Below, in pieces: positions 1-8,425 of a stretch of 64,000 nt of DNA (its first letter is position 1; the number at the start of each line of letters is the position of its first letter). Position numbers and translations under genes: made by a program. This DNA is from Arthrobacter sp. PM3 (lineage in GTDB: Bacteria > Actinomycetota > Actinomycetes > Actinomycetales > Micrococcaceae): assembly GCF_003352915.1 (NCBI RefSeq), contig NZ_CP022314.1, forward strand, positions 1 to 64,000, given 5' to 3'. The notes under the pieces are model-generated. The model saw only the letters and a program-made list of their open reading frames with translations, ran no database searches and was not told the origin of the DNA.

Positions 1-2
1 AT

Positions 3-116
3 CGCGGCACCAGCCGAAACAACGCCTGGCTGCAGCTACGGATCGCCGGGCTGAACCTCCGCAGGCTCCTGAAGCTCGGACTCACCAGCGAACACGGATC
101 CTGGGCCATCGCGTGA
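3..116 (+). pseudogene. Transposase C-terminal fragment (cut by window edge)
   Basis: An open frame runs in from the left edge and stops at a TGA at 114-116, giving 37 residues. The peptide contains RGTSRNNAWL followed by NLRRLLKLGL, a pattern typical of the last 40 residues of DDE transposases in actinobacterial insertion sequences (a basic RG turn, N-x-W, then an NLRR-LL helix). The catalytic part lies outside the window, so neither the IS family nor whether the gene is intact can be told. No other mobile gene follows; a non-mobile transporter gene lies 200 bp downstream. The call rests on this short tail only. Confidence 0.5.
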
Positions 117-277
117 GGGCCGCCCCAAGGCCCTGGAAAGACCCGGAGGGCCCCTCGGCACCAGGCCTCCGCCCCAAACCGACAACTGACCACCCAACGG
201 AATCCGAACCGGCCACCCGCACACGCCCGAAGGGCCGGGCAAAGCGCTCACGCGCCCGCCCGACCCCTCTCAAAAGC

Positions 278-300
278 GATTAGTTCAGCAGTCTCCTAGG
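278..300. repeat. Possible right end of the insertion sequence
   Basis: The 160 bp after the transposase stop hold no gene. The AT-richer stretch GATTAGTTCAGCAGTCTC ends in CTAG at 295-298, a palindrome that some IS elements use as target. It is the most end-like sequence between the transposase tail and the transporter gene. The matching left end is outside the window, so this is a guess. Confidence 0.2.
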
Positions 301-320
301 CGGCACGGCACAGTACGGCC

Positions 321-1577
321 TTAGGCGGGCCGGCGCACTACATTCCGGTGCAGGGCGCTGCGCAGGGTGACGGCCGCCAGCACCATGGCGGCGGCCGCGC
401 ACAGCGTCACGAACCCGCCGACGGCGGCCTGCAGCCCCACCATCCCCGCCGCGAGGCCCAGCCCGATGACCGGCAGGGCGCTGCCGAGGTACGTGATGAC
501 GTAGACGGTGCTGATGATCTGGGCGTGCCTGTCGGCCTCGACCTTTCCGGCGACCTCATTGAAAACGGTCCGGAAGGCCACGCCCTGCCCCACGCCGGCG
601 CTAATGCTGGCCAGGATGAGCAGCCACGGGCTGCTCCAGGCGGCGGCCGCGGCGATCAGCAGCACCGAGACGCCCAGCACGGCCAGGCCCGCCGGCACGG
701 CAAACCGCCCGCGGATCGCCAGCAGCTGGCTCAGGGCCGAAGACCCCAGCGTCAGGCCGGCCAGCACGCCGATCAACGGCCGTGAGTCGGCATGGACAAT
801 CTGGGCGAAGTAGCCGGGGGCTAGCGAGAGGCAGAAGCCGAACACGGTGAAGCTGAGGAAGCCCACGGACGAGGCCAGCCAGAACGCGCCGCGCGCCTCG
901 CTTGAGACGGAGGGCCGCCGCGGGGCCAGGACGCGCAGCGGCTGCGGCCCGGCGTGCAGGCTGATGGCGGGGCGGGCCTTGAGCAGGTAGAGCGGCACGA
1001 GCATGCCGGCGAGGACCAGGGAGTGCAGGTAGTACGGCGTCGACGTCGGACCGGGCAGCAGGGAGAGCAGTCCGCCGATCGCGGGGCCGGCGGCAACGCC
1101 TCCGGCCGAGGCCAGGAGGGTGAACCGCGAGGCCCACTCCGGCCGGCTCGGCAGGAGTTCGCGCAGGGCGGCGGAACTGGCACCGGTGGCAAGCGCGACC
1201 GCGATGCCCTGCAGCGCGCGCCCGGCCGTGAGCGCCGCGAGGCTGTCGGCGGTGGCAAAGACGAAGCCGCCGGCCAGGCCCACCAGGACCGCCAGCACCA
1301 GGGCGGCGCGCCGGCCGATGTGGTCGGACCAGTGTCCGGCCAGGATCAGGGTCGCCACGAGCGCGAGCACGTAGGCCGCGAATGCCACCGTCACGTCCAG
1401 CGCGGTGATCCCGAGCTTCGCCTGCAGCAGGGGGTACAAGGGCGTCGCAAGGTTTGCGCCGACGAGCAGGGTGAAGATCACGACGCCGGCCATCACGAGC
1501 CGTGCGGTGGTGGACGCGTCCCAGCCCCAGCGGTCAGCCGTGGTTGGGCGCATGCGAAGTTCGCTGAAGACAGTCAT
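321..1577 (-). CDS. MFS transporter
   Basis: A 418-residue membrane protein with about twelve hydrophobic segments, typical of major facilitator superfamily drug or sugar exporters. Motif A between segments 2 and 3 is visible as GHWSDHIGRRAAL, and a GRALQGIAVALATG segment fits helix 4. I start it at ATG 1575-1577 (MTVFSELRM), preceded by a GGGG-type ribosome site, because the longer frame adds about 40 residues without membrane or family character and runs into the regulatory gap. It is divergent from an Lrp/AsnC regulator, which probably controls it. The substrate cannot be inferred. Confidence 0.85.
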   Translation of the reverse strand: MTVFSELRMRPTTADRWGWDASTTARLVMAGVVIFTLLVGANLATPLYPLLQAKLGITALDVTVAFAAYVLALVATLILAGHWSDHIGRRAALVLAVLVGLAGGFVFATADSLAALTAGRALQGIAVALATGASSAALRELLPSRPEWASRFTLLASAGGVAAGPAIGGLLSLLPGPTSTPYYLHSLVLAGMLVPLYLLKARPAISLHAGPQPLRVLAPRRPSVSSEARGAFWLASSVGFLSFTVFGFCLSLAPGYFAQIVHADSRPLIGVLAGLTLGSSALSQLLAIRGRFAVPAGLAVLGVSVLLIAAAAAWSSPWLLILASISAGVGQGVAFRTVFNEVAGKVEADRHAQIISTVYVITYLGSALPVIGLGLAAGMVGLQAAVGGFVTLCAAAAMVLAAVTLRSALHRNVVRRPA

Positions 1578-1689
1578 GTCCGTGCCCCTGCATGAAATCG
1601 GGCCGCATGTGTTCCCTGTGGGGAACACCGACGGCCCGGTCGACGATTGATACCTAAAGACTGCGGCATCGGTGGACGTGATGGATAAG

Positions 1690-1731
1690 TTTTGTGCCAA
1701 AATTGATCAAAACAGTCATTCTCGGACTGTT
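1690..1731. promoter_or_regulatory. Palindromic operator region between MFS and Lrp genes
   Basis: The divergent gap carries three dyads in 42 bp: TTTTG-TGC-CAAAA (1690-1702), TTGATCAA (1703-1710) and AACAGTC-7 nt-GACTGTT (1711-1731), all perfect. The stretch is much more AT-rich than its surroundings. Lrp/AsnC proteins bind such AT-rich dyads, usually several per promoter, so autoregulation and control of the exporter are likely. Confidence 0.6.
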
Positions 1732-1752
1732 GAAGTGAACCGGAGTGATGAT

Positions 1753-2292
1753 TTGAACAGTCTGGACCCCACCGACCTGAAGATCCTGCTCGAACTGATC
1801 CGGGATCCGCGGATCCAGATCGGCGAGCTCAGCGACGCCCTGGGCATCGCGCGGAACACCGCCCAGTCGCGCGTGCGGCGCATGCTGCGCTCGGGCATAC
1901 TGCACGACGGCGGCCGGGAGATCGACCTCGAAGCGGTGGGCTACGACGTCGTCGCGTTCGTGACGATCGAGGTCACGCACCGGGAACTCGACGGCGTGGT
2001 CGGGGCCCTGCGGCTGATCCCCCAGGTCCTGGAGGTCCACGAGATCTCCGGGCGCGGCGACGTCTGGTGCCGTGTCGTGGCGACCGACACCCATAACCTC
2101 CAGGCCGCCCTCCGGTCGATCCTGCGGATCAAGGGGGTCATCCGCACCGAAACCGTCCTGGCGCTGCACACCCACATCCCGTACCGCACGGAGCCGCTCA
2201 TCAGCCGGCTGGTCCAGGGCAGCGCGCTGGCTCCCGGCCGGTCGGCCCCGCGCCGGGCCGGTTCCGCCGACGTCCAGGTGAACACTGGATAA
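1753..2292 (+). CDS. Lrp/AsnC family transcriptional regulator
   Basis: A DNA-binding regulator with an N-terminal AsnC-type winged helix (LDPTDLKILLELIRDPR, then a recognition helix near RNTAQSRVRRMLRSG) and a C-terminal RAM ligand-binding domain (VAFVTIEV through GRGDVWCRVVATD). The length of 179 residues is near the family norm of about 150. I use TTG at 1753 because GGAG lies 8 bases upstream and the encoded NSLDPTDLKIL is the normal start of the family; in-frame ATGs at 1672 and 1681 and a GTG at 1735 would place coding sequence over the palindromes. Probably regulates the divergent MFS gene in response to an amino acid-like effector. Confidence 0.85.
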   Translation: MNSLDPTDLKILLELIRDPRIQIGELSDALGIARNTAQSRVRRMLRSGILHDGGREIDLEAVGYDVVAFVTIEVTHRELDGVVGALRLIPQVLEVHEISGRGDVWCRVVATDTHNLQAALRSILRIKGVIRTETVLALHTHIPYRTEPLISRLVQGSALAPGRSAPRRAGSADVQVNTG

Positions 2293-2299
2293 TGTCCCG

Positions 2300-3295
2300 G
2301 TGACTATCATCGACAACGCCGTCTACGTGGATGGCATCCGCCGGGCCGAGCCGCGGAACCTCGAGCAGACCTTCGAGACCCTGACCGAGAACGGGGGCAT
2401 GGCGTGGATCGGCCTCTACCGGCCCACTCCGGATGAGATGGCGGCGGTCGCGGCGGAGTTCGGCCTGCACCGGCTCGCGGTGGAGGACGCCATTTCCGCG
2501 CATCAGCGGCCCAAGCTGGAACGCTACGACGACAACCTGTTCACGGTGCTGCGTCCTGCCCGGTACCTGGATGAGACCGAGACGGTGGAGTTCGGCGAGC
2601 TCCACGTCTTCACGGGGCGGAACTTCGTGGTGACCGTCCGGCACGCCGAGACGGCAGTGGTGGGGCAGGTCCGGCGCCGCCTGGAGCGCCGCCCCGACCT
2701 GCTGTGCCACGGCCCCGAATCAGTCCTGTACGCGCTCATGGACCAGGTGGTCGATGACTACGGGCCTGTGGTCGCCGGGCTCGAAAACGATATCGACGAG
2801 ATCGAGGACCAGCTCTTCAGCGGCGACCCGCTCGTGTCCCGCCGCATCTACGAACTGGCCCGGGAAGTGATCCACTTCCAGCGCGCCATCCATCCGCTGC
2901 CGGCCATGATGCAGCAGCTGCGGCGCGGCTTCGAGAAGTACCGGGTGGACACTGAACTGCAGCACAGCCTCCGCGACGTCGAGGACCACGTGGAGCGGCT
3001 CATTTCCCGTGCCGATTCCTTCCGGGACCTGCTGCAGAACGCCCTCACCCTGGACGGGACCCTGACCGCCAACCGCCAGAACGAGGCCAGCGCGGAACAG
3101 AACGAGCAGGTCAAGAAGATCTCGTCGTGGGCGGCCATCTTCTTCGCACCGACCTTCGTGGCGGGCCTCTACGGCATGAACTTCGACCACATGCCGGAGC
3201 TGCACTGGGCCTTCGGGTATCCGATGGCCCTGGGCCTCATGGCCGTAACGGCGGCGCTGATGTACGCGATCTTCAAGAAGAAGAACTGGCTCTAG
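2300..3295 (+). CDS. corA: CorA family magnesium/cobalt transporter
   Basis: Inner-membrane divalent cation channel. The 331-residue protein has the large cytoplasmic alpha/beta and helical domain followed by two C-terminal membrane helices. The first helix ends in the diagnostic GMN triplet (about residues 292-294, in GLYGMNFDHMPE) and the protein ends in a basic KKKNWL tail, as in CorA. It starts at GTG 2300, only 7 bp after the regulator stop, so the two may be cotranscribed. Nothing in the sequence separates Mg from Co, Ni or Zn transport. Confidence 0.93.
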   Translation: MTIIDNAVYVDGIRRAEPRNLEQTFETLTENGGMAWIGLYRPTPDEMAAVAAEFGLHRLAVEDAISAHQRPKLERYDDNLFTVLRPARYLDETETVEFGELHVFTGRNFVVTVRHAETAVVGQVRRRLERRPDLLCHGPESVLYALMDQVVDDYGPVVAGLENDIDEIEDQLFSGDPLVSRRIYELAREVIHFQRAIHPLPAMMQQLRRGFEKYRVDTELQHSLRDVEDHVERLISRADSFRDLLQNALTLDGTLTANRQNEASAEQNEQVKKISSWAAIFFAPTFVAGLYGMNFDHMPELHWAFGYPMALGLMAVTAALMYAIFKKKNWL

Positions 3296-3324
3296 CCCGA
3301 ACCCCTGCCGTGTAGTCTGGCGTC

Positions 3325-4983
3325 ATGAGCGCACGGCGGGACCGGTTCCGGTTCATCGTGGAGACCCTGACCAGGCACGGGTTGGGCTTCGCCGTGGACT
3401 CCCTGGGACTGGACCGGATTGTCTCCGCCGGCGGCTCCCCAGGCCGCCCGGGTCCGCCCCGCGGAGTGAGCGTCCCGGTCCGCGTCCGGCTCGCCCTGGA
3501 GGATCTCGGCGCCGTCTACATCAAGTTCGGGCAGATCGTGTCCACGCGCACCGACGTCCTTCCGCCGGAGTACGCGGCGGAGCTCGCCAGGCTGCAGGAC
3601 GCTTCCCCGCCGGTCCCCGCGGCCGGCATCCGTGCGGTCATCAGCGAGGAGCTCGGTCCCGCCGCCGCCGGGCTGCTGGCTGCCCTGGACGACGTCCCGC
3701 TCGCCACCGGCTCCATCGGCCAGGTCCACACCGCCATACTGGAGCCCGACGCCGGCCGGCCGGCCGACGTCGTCGTCAAAGTCCGCCGCCCCGGCGTCGT
3801 GGCTCAGGTCAACGAGGACCTGGAGATCATGGCCGAACTCGCCAAGCGTGCCGAACAGGCCTCCGCGGCCGTGGCGGGCTACCGTCCGGCCGCCCTGGTG
3901 GACGAATTTGCGCAGACCATGCGCGCGGAACTGGACTATGTGCAGGAGGCCGGCAACGCCGAGCGGTTCGCCGCGAACTTCGCCGGCGACAGCCGTGTCC
4001 ACATCCCCCGGGTCTATTGGAACGCCACCACATCCCGGGTCCTCACGATGGAACGCATCCGGGGAATCAAAATCAACGATGCCGCCGCCCTCCGGGAGGC
4101 CGGCATCGACACCGGCGCCCTCGCCGTCGAGGCCTGCAACGTCCTGCTGAAGATGGTCTTCGAAGACGGCTTCTTCCACGCCGACCCCCACCCCGGGAAC
4201 TTCTTTGTAGAGGCTGACGGCCGTCTGGGCATCATCGACTTCGGCATGGTCGGGACCATCAGCGACACCCTCCGCGGCGGCCTGGTCCGCGTGCTGCTGG
4301 CCGTGGCCGACCGCGACGCCAGGCGGCTTGCCGCTGCCGTGAACCAGCTGTGCGACCCGGGTGCGGTCGGAGCTCCCGCGGGCCTGGAGGCGGGGCTGGG
4401 CCGGCTCATGGAGCGCTACCAGGACCGGCCGCTGGCGGAGGTCCCGGTCGTCCCGGTCATCGCCGAACTGGCAGCCCTCCTGCGCGGCCACCGGCTCCGC
4501 CTCCCGCGCGAAACCGCGCTCATGGTGAAGATGCTCGTGATGGCCGACGGGCTGGGCAAACAGCTGGATCCCGGGTTCGAGCTGGCCTCGCAACTGGCAC
4601 CGTTCACCCGCAGTGTCATCCTCGCCTCCCTCTCCCCCGCTGCCCTGGCCGAGCGCTTCAAGACGCTTGGCTGGGAGGCACTGAGGCTCGGGACAGAGGC
4701 GCCGGAGATGATCCGGCGCGTGGTGGACGTGCTGGAGCGCGGCGGATTCGACGTCCACTTCCGGGCGGAGGAACTGGACCGGCTCATGGACAGGGCTGAG
4801 AAATCCGGAAACAGGATAGTCGCTGGCCTGATCACGGCGGCCCTGATCAACGCGGTAGGGGAACTCGTGGCCATGCAGCCGGACCGCTGGCGGAACTGGC
4901 CCCAGGCCCTGTTCGCCGCAGGGATCGGCGGGGTCGGCGCGCTGGGAACCTATCTGGCCCTGACGGCGCGGCACCGCCGGTAA
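3325..4983 (+). CDS. ABC1/UbiB-family atypical kinase
   Basis: A 552-residue member of the ABC1/ADCK/UbiB family. Visible motifs in order: the KxGQ signature in KFGQIVSTRTDVLPPEY, the Ala-rich nucleotide loop in TGSIGQVHTA, a VVVKVRRPG lysine strand, HADPHPGNFF as catalytic loop, and IIDFGMVG as the DFG motif. The last 60 residues hold two hydrophobic segments that anchor it to the membrane. In proteobacteria UbiB supports ubiquinone synthesis; actinobacteria use menaquinone, so the role here is probably lipid or quinone handling and is not known. It starts 29 bp after corA on the same strand. Confidence 0.85.
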   Translation: MSARRDRFRFIVETLTRHGLGFAVDSLGLDRIVSAGGSPGRPGPPRGVSVPVRVRLALEDLGAVYIKFGQIVSTRTDVLPPEYAAELARLQDASPPVPAAGIRAVISEELGPAAAGLLAALDDVPLATGSIGQVHTAILEPDAGRPADVVVKVRRPGVVAQVNEDLEIMAELAKRAEQASAAVAGYRPAALVDEFAQTMRAELDYVQEAGNAERFAANFAGDSRVHIPRVYWNATTSRVLTMERIRGIKINDAAALREAGIDTGALAVEACNVLLKMVFEDGFFHADPHPGNFFVEADGRLGIIDFGMVGTISDTLRGGLVRVLLAVADRDARRLAAAVNQLCDPGAVGAPAGLEAGLGRLMERYQDRPLAEVPVVPVIAELAALLRGHRLRLPRETALMVKMLVMADGLGKQLDPGFELASQLAPFTRSVILASLSPAALAERFKTLGWEALRLGTEAPEMIRRVVDVLERGGFDVHFRAEELDRLMDRAEKSGNRIVAGLITAALINAVGELVAMQPDRWRNWPQALFAAGIGGVGALGTYLALTARHRR

Positions 4984-4997
4984 GAGTGACGGCCGGC

Positions 4998-5321
4998 CTA
5001 ACCCGACAAGCGCCGGTTCCTGGCCAGAATCACGAGCCGCCGGAACGCCAGGACAAAAACCACCTCGATGAGCACCATGAGCCCAAGCAGCAGCCATTTC
5101 CCGCTGCCGATGAATACGATCGCTCCGGTGAGGACCAGGATGCTGCCGAGGGCAAGCGAATAGACGGCGAATCCGAAGGCCACCCGGGCGCTGCGGACAC
5201 CGGTCCGGAAACCGAAGCCTTGCGGCTCACCGCCGGGATAGCCGGCAACGCGGTCCGGGCCGGCGGCCTTGAGGCTGTCGAACTCCTCCCACGGGTCGCG
5301 GTCCTGCTCCTGGTCGGTCAT
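4998..5321 (-). CDS. Small two-helix membrane protein, function unknown
   Basis: A 107-residue protein starting MTDQEQDRDPWEEFDSLKA. A soluble acidic N-terminus of about 50 residues is followed by two adjacent hydrophobic segments (VAFGFAVYSLALGSILVLTG and WLLLGLMVLIEVVFVLAF) and a short basic tail. I choose ATG 5319-5321 because the 18 residues upstream in the longer frame have no family character. It converges on the UbiB-like gene, with 14 bp between the stops. I do not recognise a family. Confidence 0.6.
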   Translation of the reverse strand: MTDQEQDRDPWEEFDSLKAAGPDRVAGYPGGEPQGFGFRTGVRSARVAFGFAVYSLALGSILVLTGAIVFIGSGKWLLLGLMVLIEVVFVLAFRRLVILARNRRLSG

Positions 5322-5411
5322 GCATCCATTATCCCGCGGATCGGGGTCCCGCACCGCTTCGACCGGCCCGGACACTGCATTTCAAACCGCCGGATCTTCG
5401 GGAGGTAACAA

Positions 5412-5447
5412 CAGCCGGGCCCGGCCCCAGAGGTCCGGACCCGGCTG
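5412..5447 (-). terminator. Hairpin terminator after the secreted acidic protein gene
   Basis: CAGCCGGGCCCGG at 5412-5424 pairs with CCGGACCCGGCTG at 5435-5447, 13 bp with one G-T wobble and a 10-base loop. On the minus strand it is followed by TTGTT. It lies 25 bp past the stop codon of the minus-strand gene. Confidence 0.7.
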
Positions 5448-5472
5448 CCTGGCGCAAGCTGTTGTGTCCGGT

Positions 5473-6225
5473 TTAGTCGTCGCGACCGTGTTTCCCGGAG
5501 TCACCGTGGCCGTTGGACGCACCGCCGTGCTCGCCGCTGTCCTCGTGGTCACCACGGTCGCCGCGGTGCTCGGCGGCGTTGGCCTGGCCTGCCGCACGGT
5601 GCTCCTCGGCATTCTGGTGCGCCCACGCGCTGTTGCCGTTCGAGTGGCCGTCGCCGTGCGCTTCGGGGGCGTGCGTTTCGGGGGCGTCGCCGGCGTCATC
5701 GTTGGAGGGTGCCGCGGGGGCGGAGGGGGCCTCCGGAGCAGGGGCGGATGTTGCCGGTGCGGCGGGTCCGTCCTCGGTGCCCTCGTCGTCGCCCTGTTCG
5801 GTGCCCTCGTCGTCGCCCTGGGCGTCGGCCTCGTCCTGGCCCTGGTCGTCGGCCTCCGGCGTCTGGGAGCCGGCCGGGTCGGTCGGCTCGGCCGACTCCT
5901 GGTCGTCCGCCTCCGGCGTCTCGGACCCGGCGGGGTCGGTTGCCTCGGCCGGGTCAGCGGTCGCGGTATCGGTCGGCTCCGGCGTCTCCGAGCCTGCCGG
6001 GTCGGTTGCGTCGGCCGGGTCGGCAGTCGCCGTGCCGGTCGGTTCAGGCGACGGGGAGTCGGTGGGAGTGTCGGTCGACGTCGTGGTCGATACGGGGTCG
6101 GTCGGGAAGTCGGCGGTTGCGGTGGCGGCCGCCGCGCCTGCCCCGCCGGTGACCACGACGGATGCAACTACTACTGCTTTGCCGGTGGTGCCCAGTGCAC
6201 CGAGCCAGCCAAAGATTCCTGCCAC
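5473..6225 (-). CDS. Secreted or anchored low-complexity acidic protein with His-rich tail
   Basis: A 250-residue protein with one hydrophobic N-terminal segment (about residues 15-37, KAVVVASVVVTGGAGAAAAT) that can act as signal or anchor. The rest is low complexity: a Pro/Thr/Asp/Glu region with an imperfect repeat of the type ATDPAGSETPEADDQ (three copies at about residues 70-125), a DDEGTEQ duplication, an Ala/Pro linker, and a C-terminus rich in His, Gly and Asp (HGDGHSNGN to HGRDD). The GTG start at 6223-6225 has AAAGGA 8 bases upstream. A metal-binding or cell-wall-spanning role is possible from composition alone. No domain recognised. Confidence 0.65.
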   Translation of the reverse strand: MAGIFGWLGALGTTGKAVVVASVVVTGGAGAAAATATADFPTDPVSTTTSTDTPTDSPSPEPTGTATADPADATDPAGSETPEPTDTATADPAEATDPAGSETPEADDQESAEPTDPAGSQTPEADDQGQDEADAQGDDEGTEQGDDEGTEDGPAAPATSAPAPEAPSAPAAPSNDDAGDAPETHAPEAHGDGHSNGNSAWAHQNAEEHRAAGQANAAEHRGDRGDHEDSGEHGGASNGHGDSGKHGRDD

Positions 6226-6442
6226 AGGAGATTCCTTTCACAACGGATGGTGAGACCGCCGCCGCCCCCATCAGCAGCCAGCGCCACATTACCCGTCCGG
6301 AACCGCCGATTCCGGGCCCGTCAGCGGCTTCGGCCGCATCCTGCGCCAATGCTGAGCCAACCTTGTGCCGTTGTTCATCTCCGCGTCGTCCGGGGCCGGA
6401 TTCCCCGTCCCGGTGAGCCGCCCCGGTGAGCGGACTGCTGGA

Positions 6443-6919
6443 TTACGCTCCCTGCTCCCCGAGGCGACGGCGCACGATCTCGCTGACGGCCTTGCCGTCG
6501 AAGCGTCCGGCCACCTGGGCGGTGACGGGCTTCATCACGGCCCCCAGCTGGCGCTGGGACAGCTCGACGCCGTCGGCCTTGAGGGATGCGATCGCCTCGT
6601 CCACGATTGTCTCGACCTCTGCGGCGGTGAGTGGTTTGGGCAGGTAGGCCTCAATCACCTCAGCCTCGGCGATTTCGGCCGCGGCGCGCCCGGATTCGCC
6701 GGCTTCGGTGTAGATGCGGGCGGTGTCACGGCGCTTGGCGGCTTCCTTTTGCAGGAGCGCGGTCACTTGCGCGTCGTCCAGTTCGATCGGCGTCTTGCCT
6801 GATTTTTCCCGGGTTTCGATCTCGCCCAGCACGTTGCGCACCGTGGTGAGGGCCACCTTGTTGCGGTCCTTCATGTGGCTCACGACGTCGGCGTGCAGGC
6901 GTTCTTTGAGGGTGGTCAT
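6443..6919 (-). CDS. GatB/YqeY domain protein
   Basis: A 158-residue protein matching the YqeY family from end to end: MTTLKERLHADVVSHMK at the start, KEAAKRRDTARIYTEAGE in the middle and a C-terminal SQRQLGAVMKPV helix, the region shared with the tail of the GatB amidotransferase subunit. The family is widely conserved and thought to touch tRNA or amidotransferase function, but has no defined reaction. The start has AAGGAG 7 bases upstream. It stands alone between the secreted acidic protein and a lipoprotein gene. Confidence 0.9.
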   Translation of the reverse strand: MTTLKERLHADVVSHMKDRNKVALTTVRNVLGEIETREKSGKTPIELDDAQVTALLQKEAAKRRDTARIYTEAGESGRAAAEIAEAEVIEAYLPKPLTAAEVETIVDEAIASLKADGVELSQRQLGAVMKPVTAQVAGRFDGKAVSEIVRRRLGEQGA

Positions 6920-6958
6920 GGTTCTCCTTGCGTCACTGACAAGGCTAGCGTCGTGAGC

Positions 6959-7330
6959 CTACCTGCAGAACCCGTTGGCACTGATCGCCGTCAGGATCCG
7001 CTGGGCGTCTCCGTCCGTGAGCTGCGATCCCCCGACGGCGGTGAATCGGGCCTTCGCGGCGGCGATGAGCTGGTCGCCGGTGGCCATCCCCAGGATGCTG
7101 CCGCACAGGCTGCGGGCCCTGTCCACGGCCTGGCCGTCGGCCAGTCGCGGGTCGATCCCGGCCAGCGAGGCCAGCAGCGCCTCCTGCTGGGCAGCGTTCG
7201 GGCTGGGAAGCGTCACTGCAGGACCGCCCGAGGGGTTCCCGGCCGGGGTGCCGGCATCCGGTGCGGCGGAGCATCCGGCCGCCAGGACGAGGGTCAGCAG
7301 GGCCAGCGTGGTGGAAGAGGTGTTCTTCAT
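6959..7330 (-). CDS. DUF732-like lipoprotein
   Basis: A 123-residue exported lipoprotein. The N-terminus MKNTSSTTLALLTLVLAAGC is a signal peptide ending in a clear lipobox (LAAGC), so the Cys near residue 20 would be lipidated. After a Pro/Gly/Ala linker comes a small helical domain with two conserved cysteines (near RSLCGSILG and at the end in NGFCR), the pattern of DUF732 proteins of actinobacteria. I start at ATG 7328-7330; a longer frame would run back across the tRNA gene and is not credible. Function of the family is unknown. Confidence 0.75.
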   Translation of the reverse strand: MKNTSSTTLALLTLVLAAGCSAAPDAGTPAGNPSGGPAVTLPSPNAAQQEALLASLAGIDPRLADGQAVDRARSLCGSILGMATGDQLIAAAKARFTAVGGSQLTDGDAQRILTAISANGFCR

Positions 7331-7476
7331 GCTGGGCCGCCTTGTCTGCACTCGAATATGCGCTGTAATGATGCGCTGGATTCGGCGCTGGCGTCGCTGC
7401 CGGGGACCGGACCGTCCCGTCCGGCCGTCAACGGCCGGTTCACGTGTTGTGGAACTACCCGGTGATGACGGAGTAA

Positions 7477-7552
7477 TGGTGGAGCTAAGGAGATTCGAAC
7501 TCCTGACCTCTTCGATGCGAACGAAGCGCTCTACCAACTGAGCTATAGCCCC
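7477..7552 (-). tRNA. tRNA-Ala (anticodon CGC)
   Basis: On the minus strand the sequence folds into a full cloverleaf: acceptor GGGGCTA pairing with TAGCTCC, a D arm with AGCTCAGTTGGTAGAGC, an anticodon stem CTTCG/CGAAG with loop TTCGCAT, and a T arm containing GTTCGAAT. The anticodon is CGC, reading GCG, and the acceptor carries the alanine G3-T70 wobble pair. The encoded CCA end is at 7477-7479. Confidence 0.95.
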
Positions 7553-7598
7553 GAAGCAACGCCGGTCCTGGAGGAACGGCGTTGCCGGTTTCCCTAGG

Positions 7599-8411
7599 CT
7601 ACAAACTATCGGCGCGGTTTTCCAGCCAGCCCCGGAATGTCTCGTTGCCGTGTCGCGCTTCCGGCGCCAGATTGAGCCCCGACCGCAAGTAGCGGCCCAT
7701 GGCTCCGGGCAGCGGAACCCGCACGAGGAGCCCCTTCGCGCCGGTCGCCCGCTGCCATTGACCGGCGAAACCTGCCATGTCCCCGGATTCCGGACCGCCG
7801 ACGGTCAGCACCCGGTGGTGCGGGCCCGCCACGGGTCCCGGTCCCGGGTCCAGCGCAGTTTCCAAGAGCACGGCAGCCACGTCGGCCGGGGAGACGGGCT
7901 GGAAGCGGGCGCCCCTGATCACCGGGATGAGCCGCACTTTCGCGCCGGCGCCGAAGAACATGGCCAGCAGCGAGTGGAACTGGGTGGCCCGGACCACCAC
8001 CGTGTCGAGTCCGGACTGCCCGTAGACGTGTTCCTTGGCAGCCTTCGAGCGATAGAACGCGGCGTCGCTGCGATCACAAATCACGATGGACAGCATCACA
8101 GCCCTGGGCGTGCCCGCTTCCCGGGCGGCGGCCAGGAGCCGGGCGCCGCCGTCTGCGAAGTTCTTCAGTGCTTTACCGGAGCGTCCCTCCAAACAGTCGA
8201 TCACGACGTCGGCCCCGGCCATAGCGTCGCCGAGGCCGTTGCCCGTCGTCACGTCCGCGCGGAAGTACTCTGCCCCTCCGATCCTGCCCGGAGTGCCTGC
8301 CGCGGGCGGGTTGCGGCTCACGACAGCCACGCTGTGCCCGGCCTCGACAGCCTGCCGGACCACTTCACGGCCCACCTGGCCGGTACCGCCGGCAACGCAG
8401 ATCCTGGTCAT
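7599..8411 (-). CDS. NAD(P)-binding atypical SDR (NmrA-like)
   Basis: A 270-residue Rossmann protein. It opens with CVAGGTGQVGREVVRQAV, the GGxGxxG dinucleotide loop of atypical short-chain dehydrogenases, followed by a second strand ending in SRNPPA. There is no canonical YxxxK active site; FYRSKAAKEHVYGQSGLDTVVV is the closest equivalent and RATQFHSLL fits the NmrA/NAD-binding group. Such proteins serve as reductases or redox sensors; the substrate cannot be told. It lies next to the tRNA gene with no operon partner in the same role. Confidence 0.75.
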   Translation of the reverse strand: MTRICVAGGTGQVGREVVRQAVEAGHSVAVVSRNPPAAGTPGRIGGAEYFRADVTTGNGLGDAMAGADVVIDCLEGRSGKALKNFADGGARLLAAAREAGTPRAVMLSIVICDRSDAAFYRSKAAKEHVYGQSGLDTVVVRATQFHSLLAMFFGAGAKVRLIPVIRGARFQPVSPADVAAVLLETALDPGPGPVAGPHHRVLTVGGPESGDMAGFAGQWQRATGAKGLLVRVPLPGAMGRYLRSGLNLAPEARHGNETFRGWLENRADSL

Positions 8412-8425
8412 GACTCGAGGCCGGA

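Noticed and set aside
3292..5097. 600-codon minus-strand frame opposite the UbiB-like gene
   Set aside because: Composition is that of an antisense shadow; the plus strand has a complete kinase with all motifs.
6959..7537. 192-residue version of the lipoprotein
   Set aside because: It would run through the tRNA gene and place an Arg-rich stretch before a perfect signal peptide and lipobox.
7477..7552. tRNA-Ala as a prophage or island attachment site
   Set aside because: No integrase and no second copy of the tRNA 3' end in the neighbourhood; flanking genes look chromosomal.
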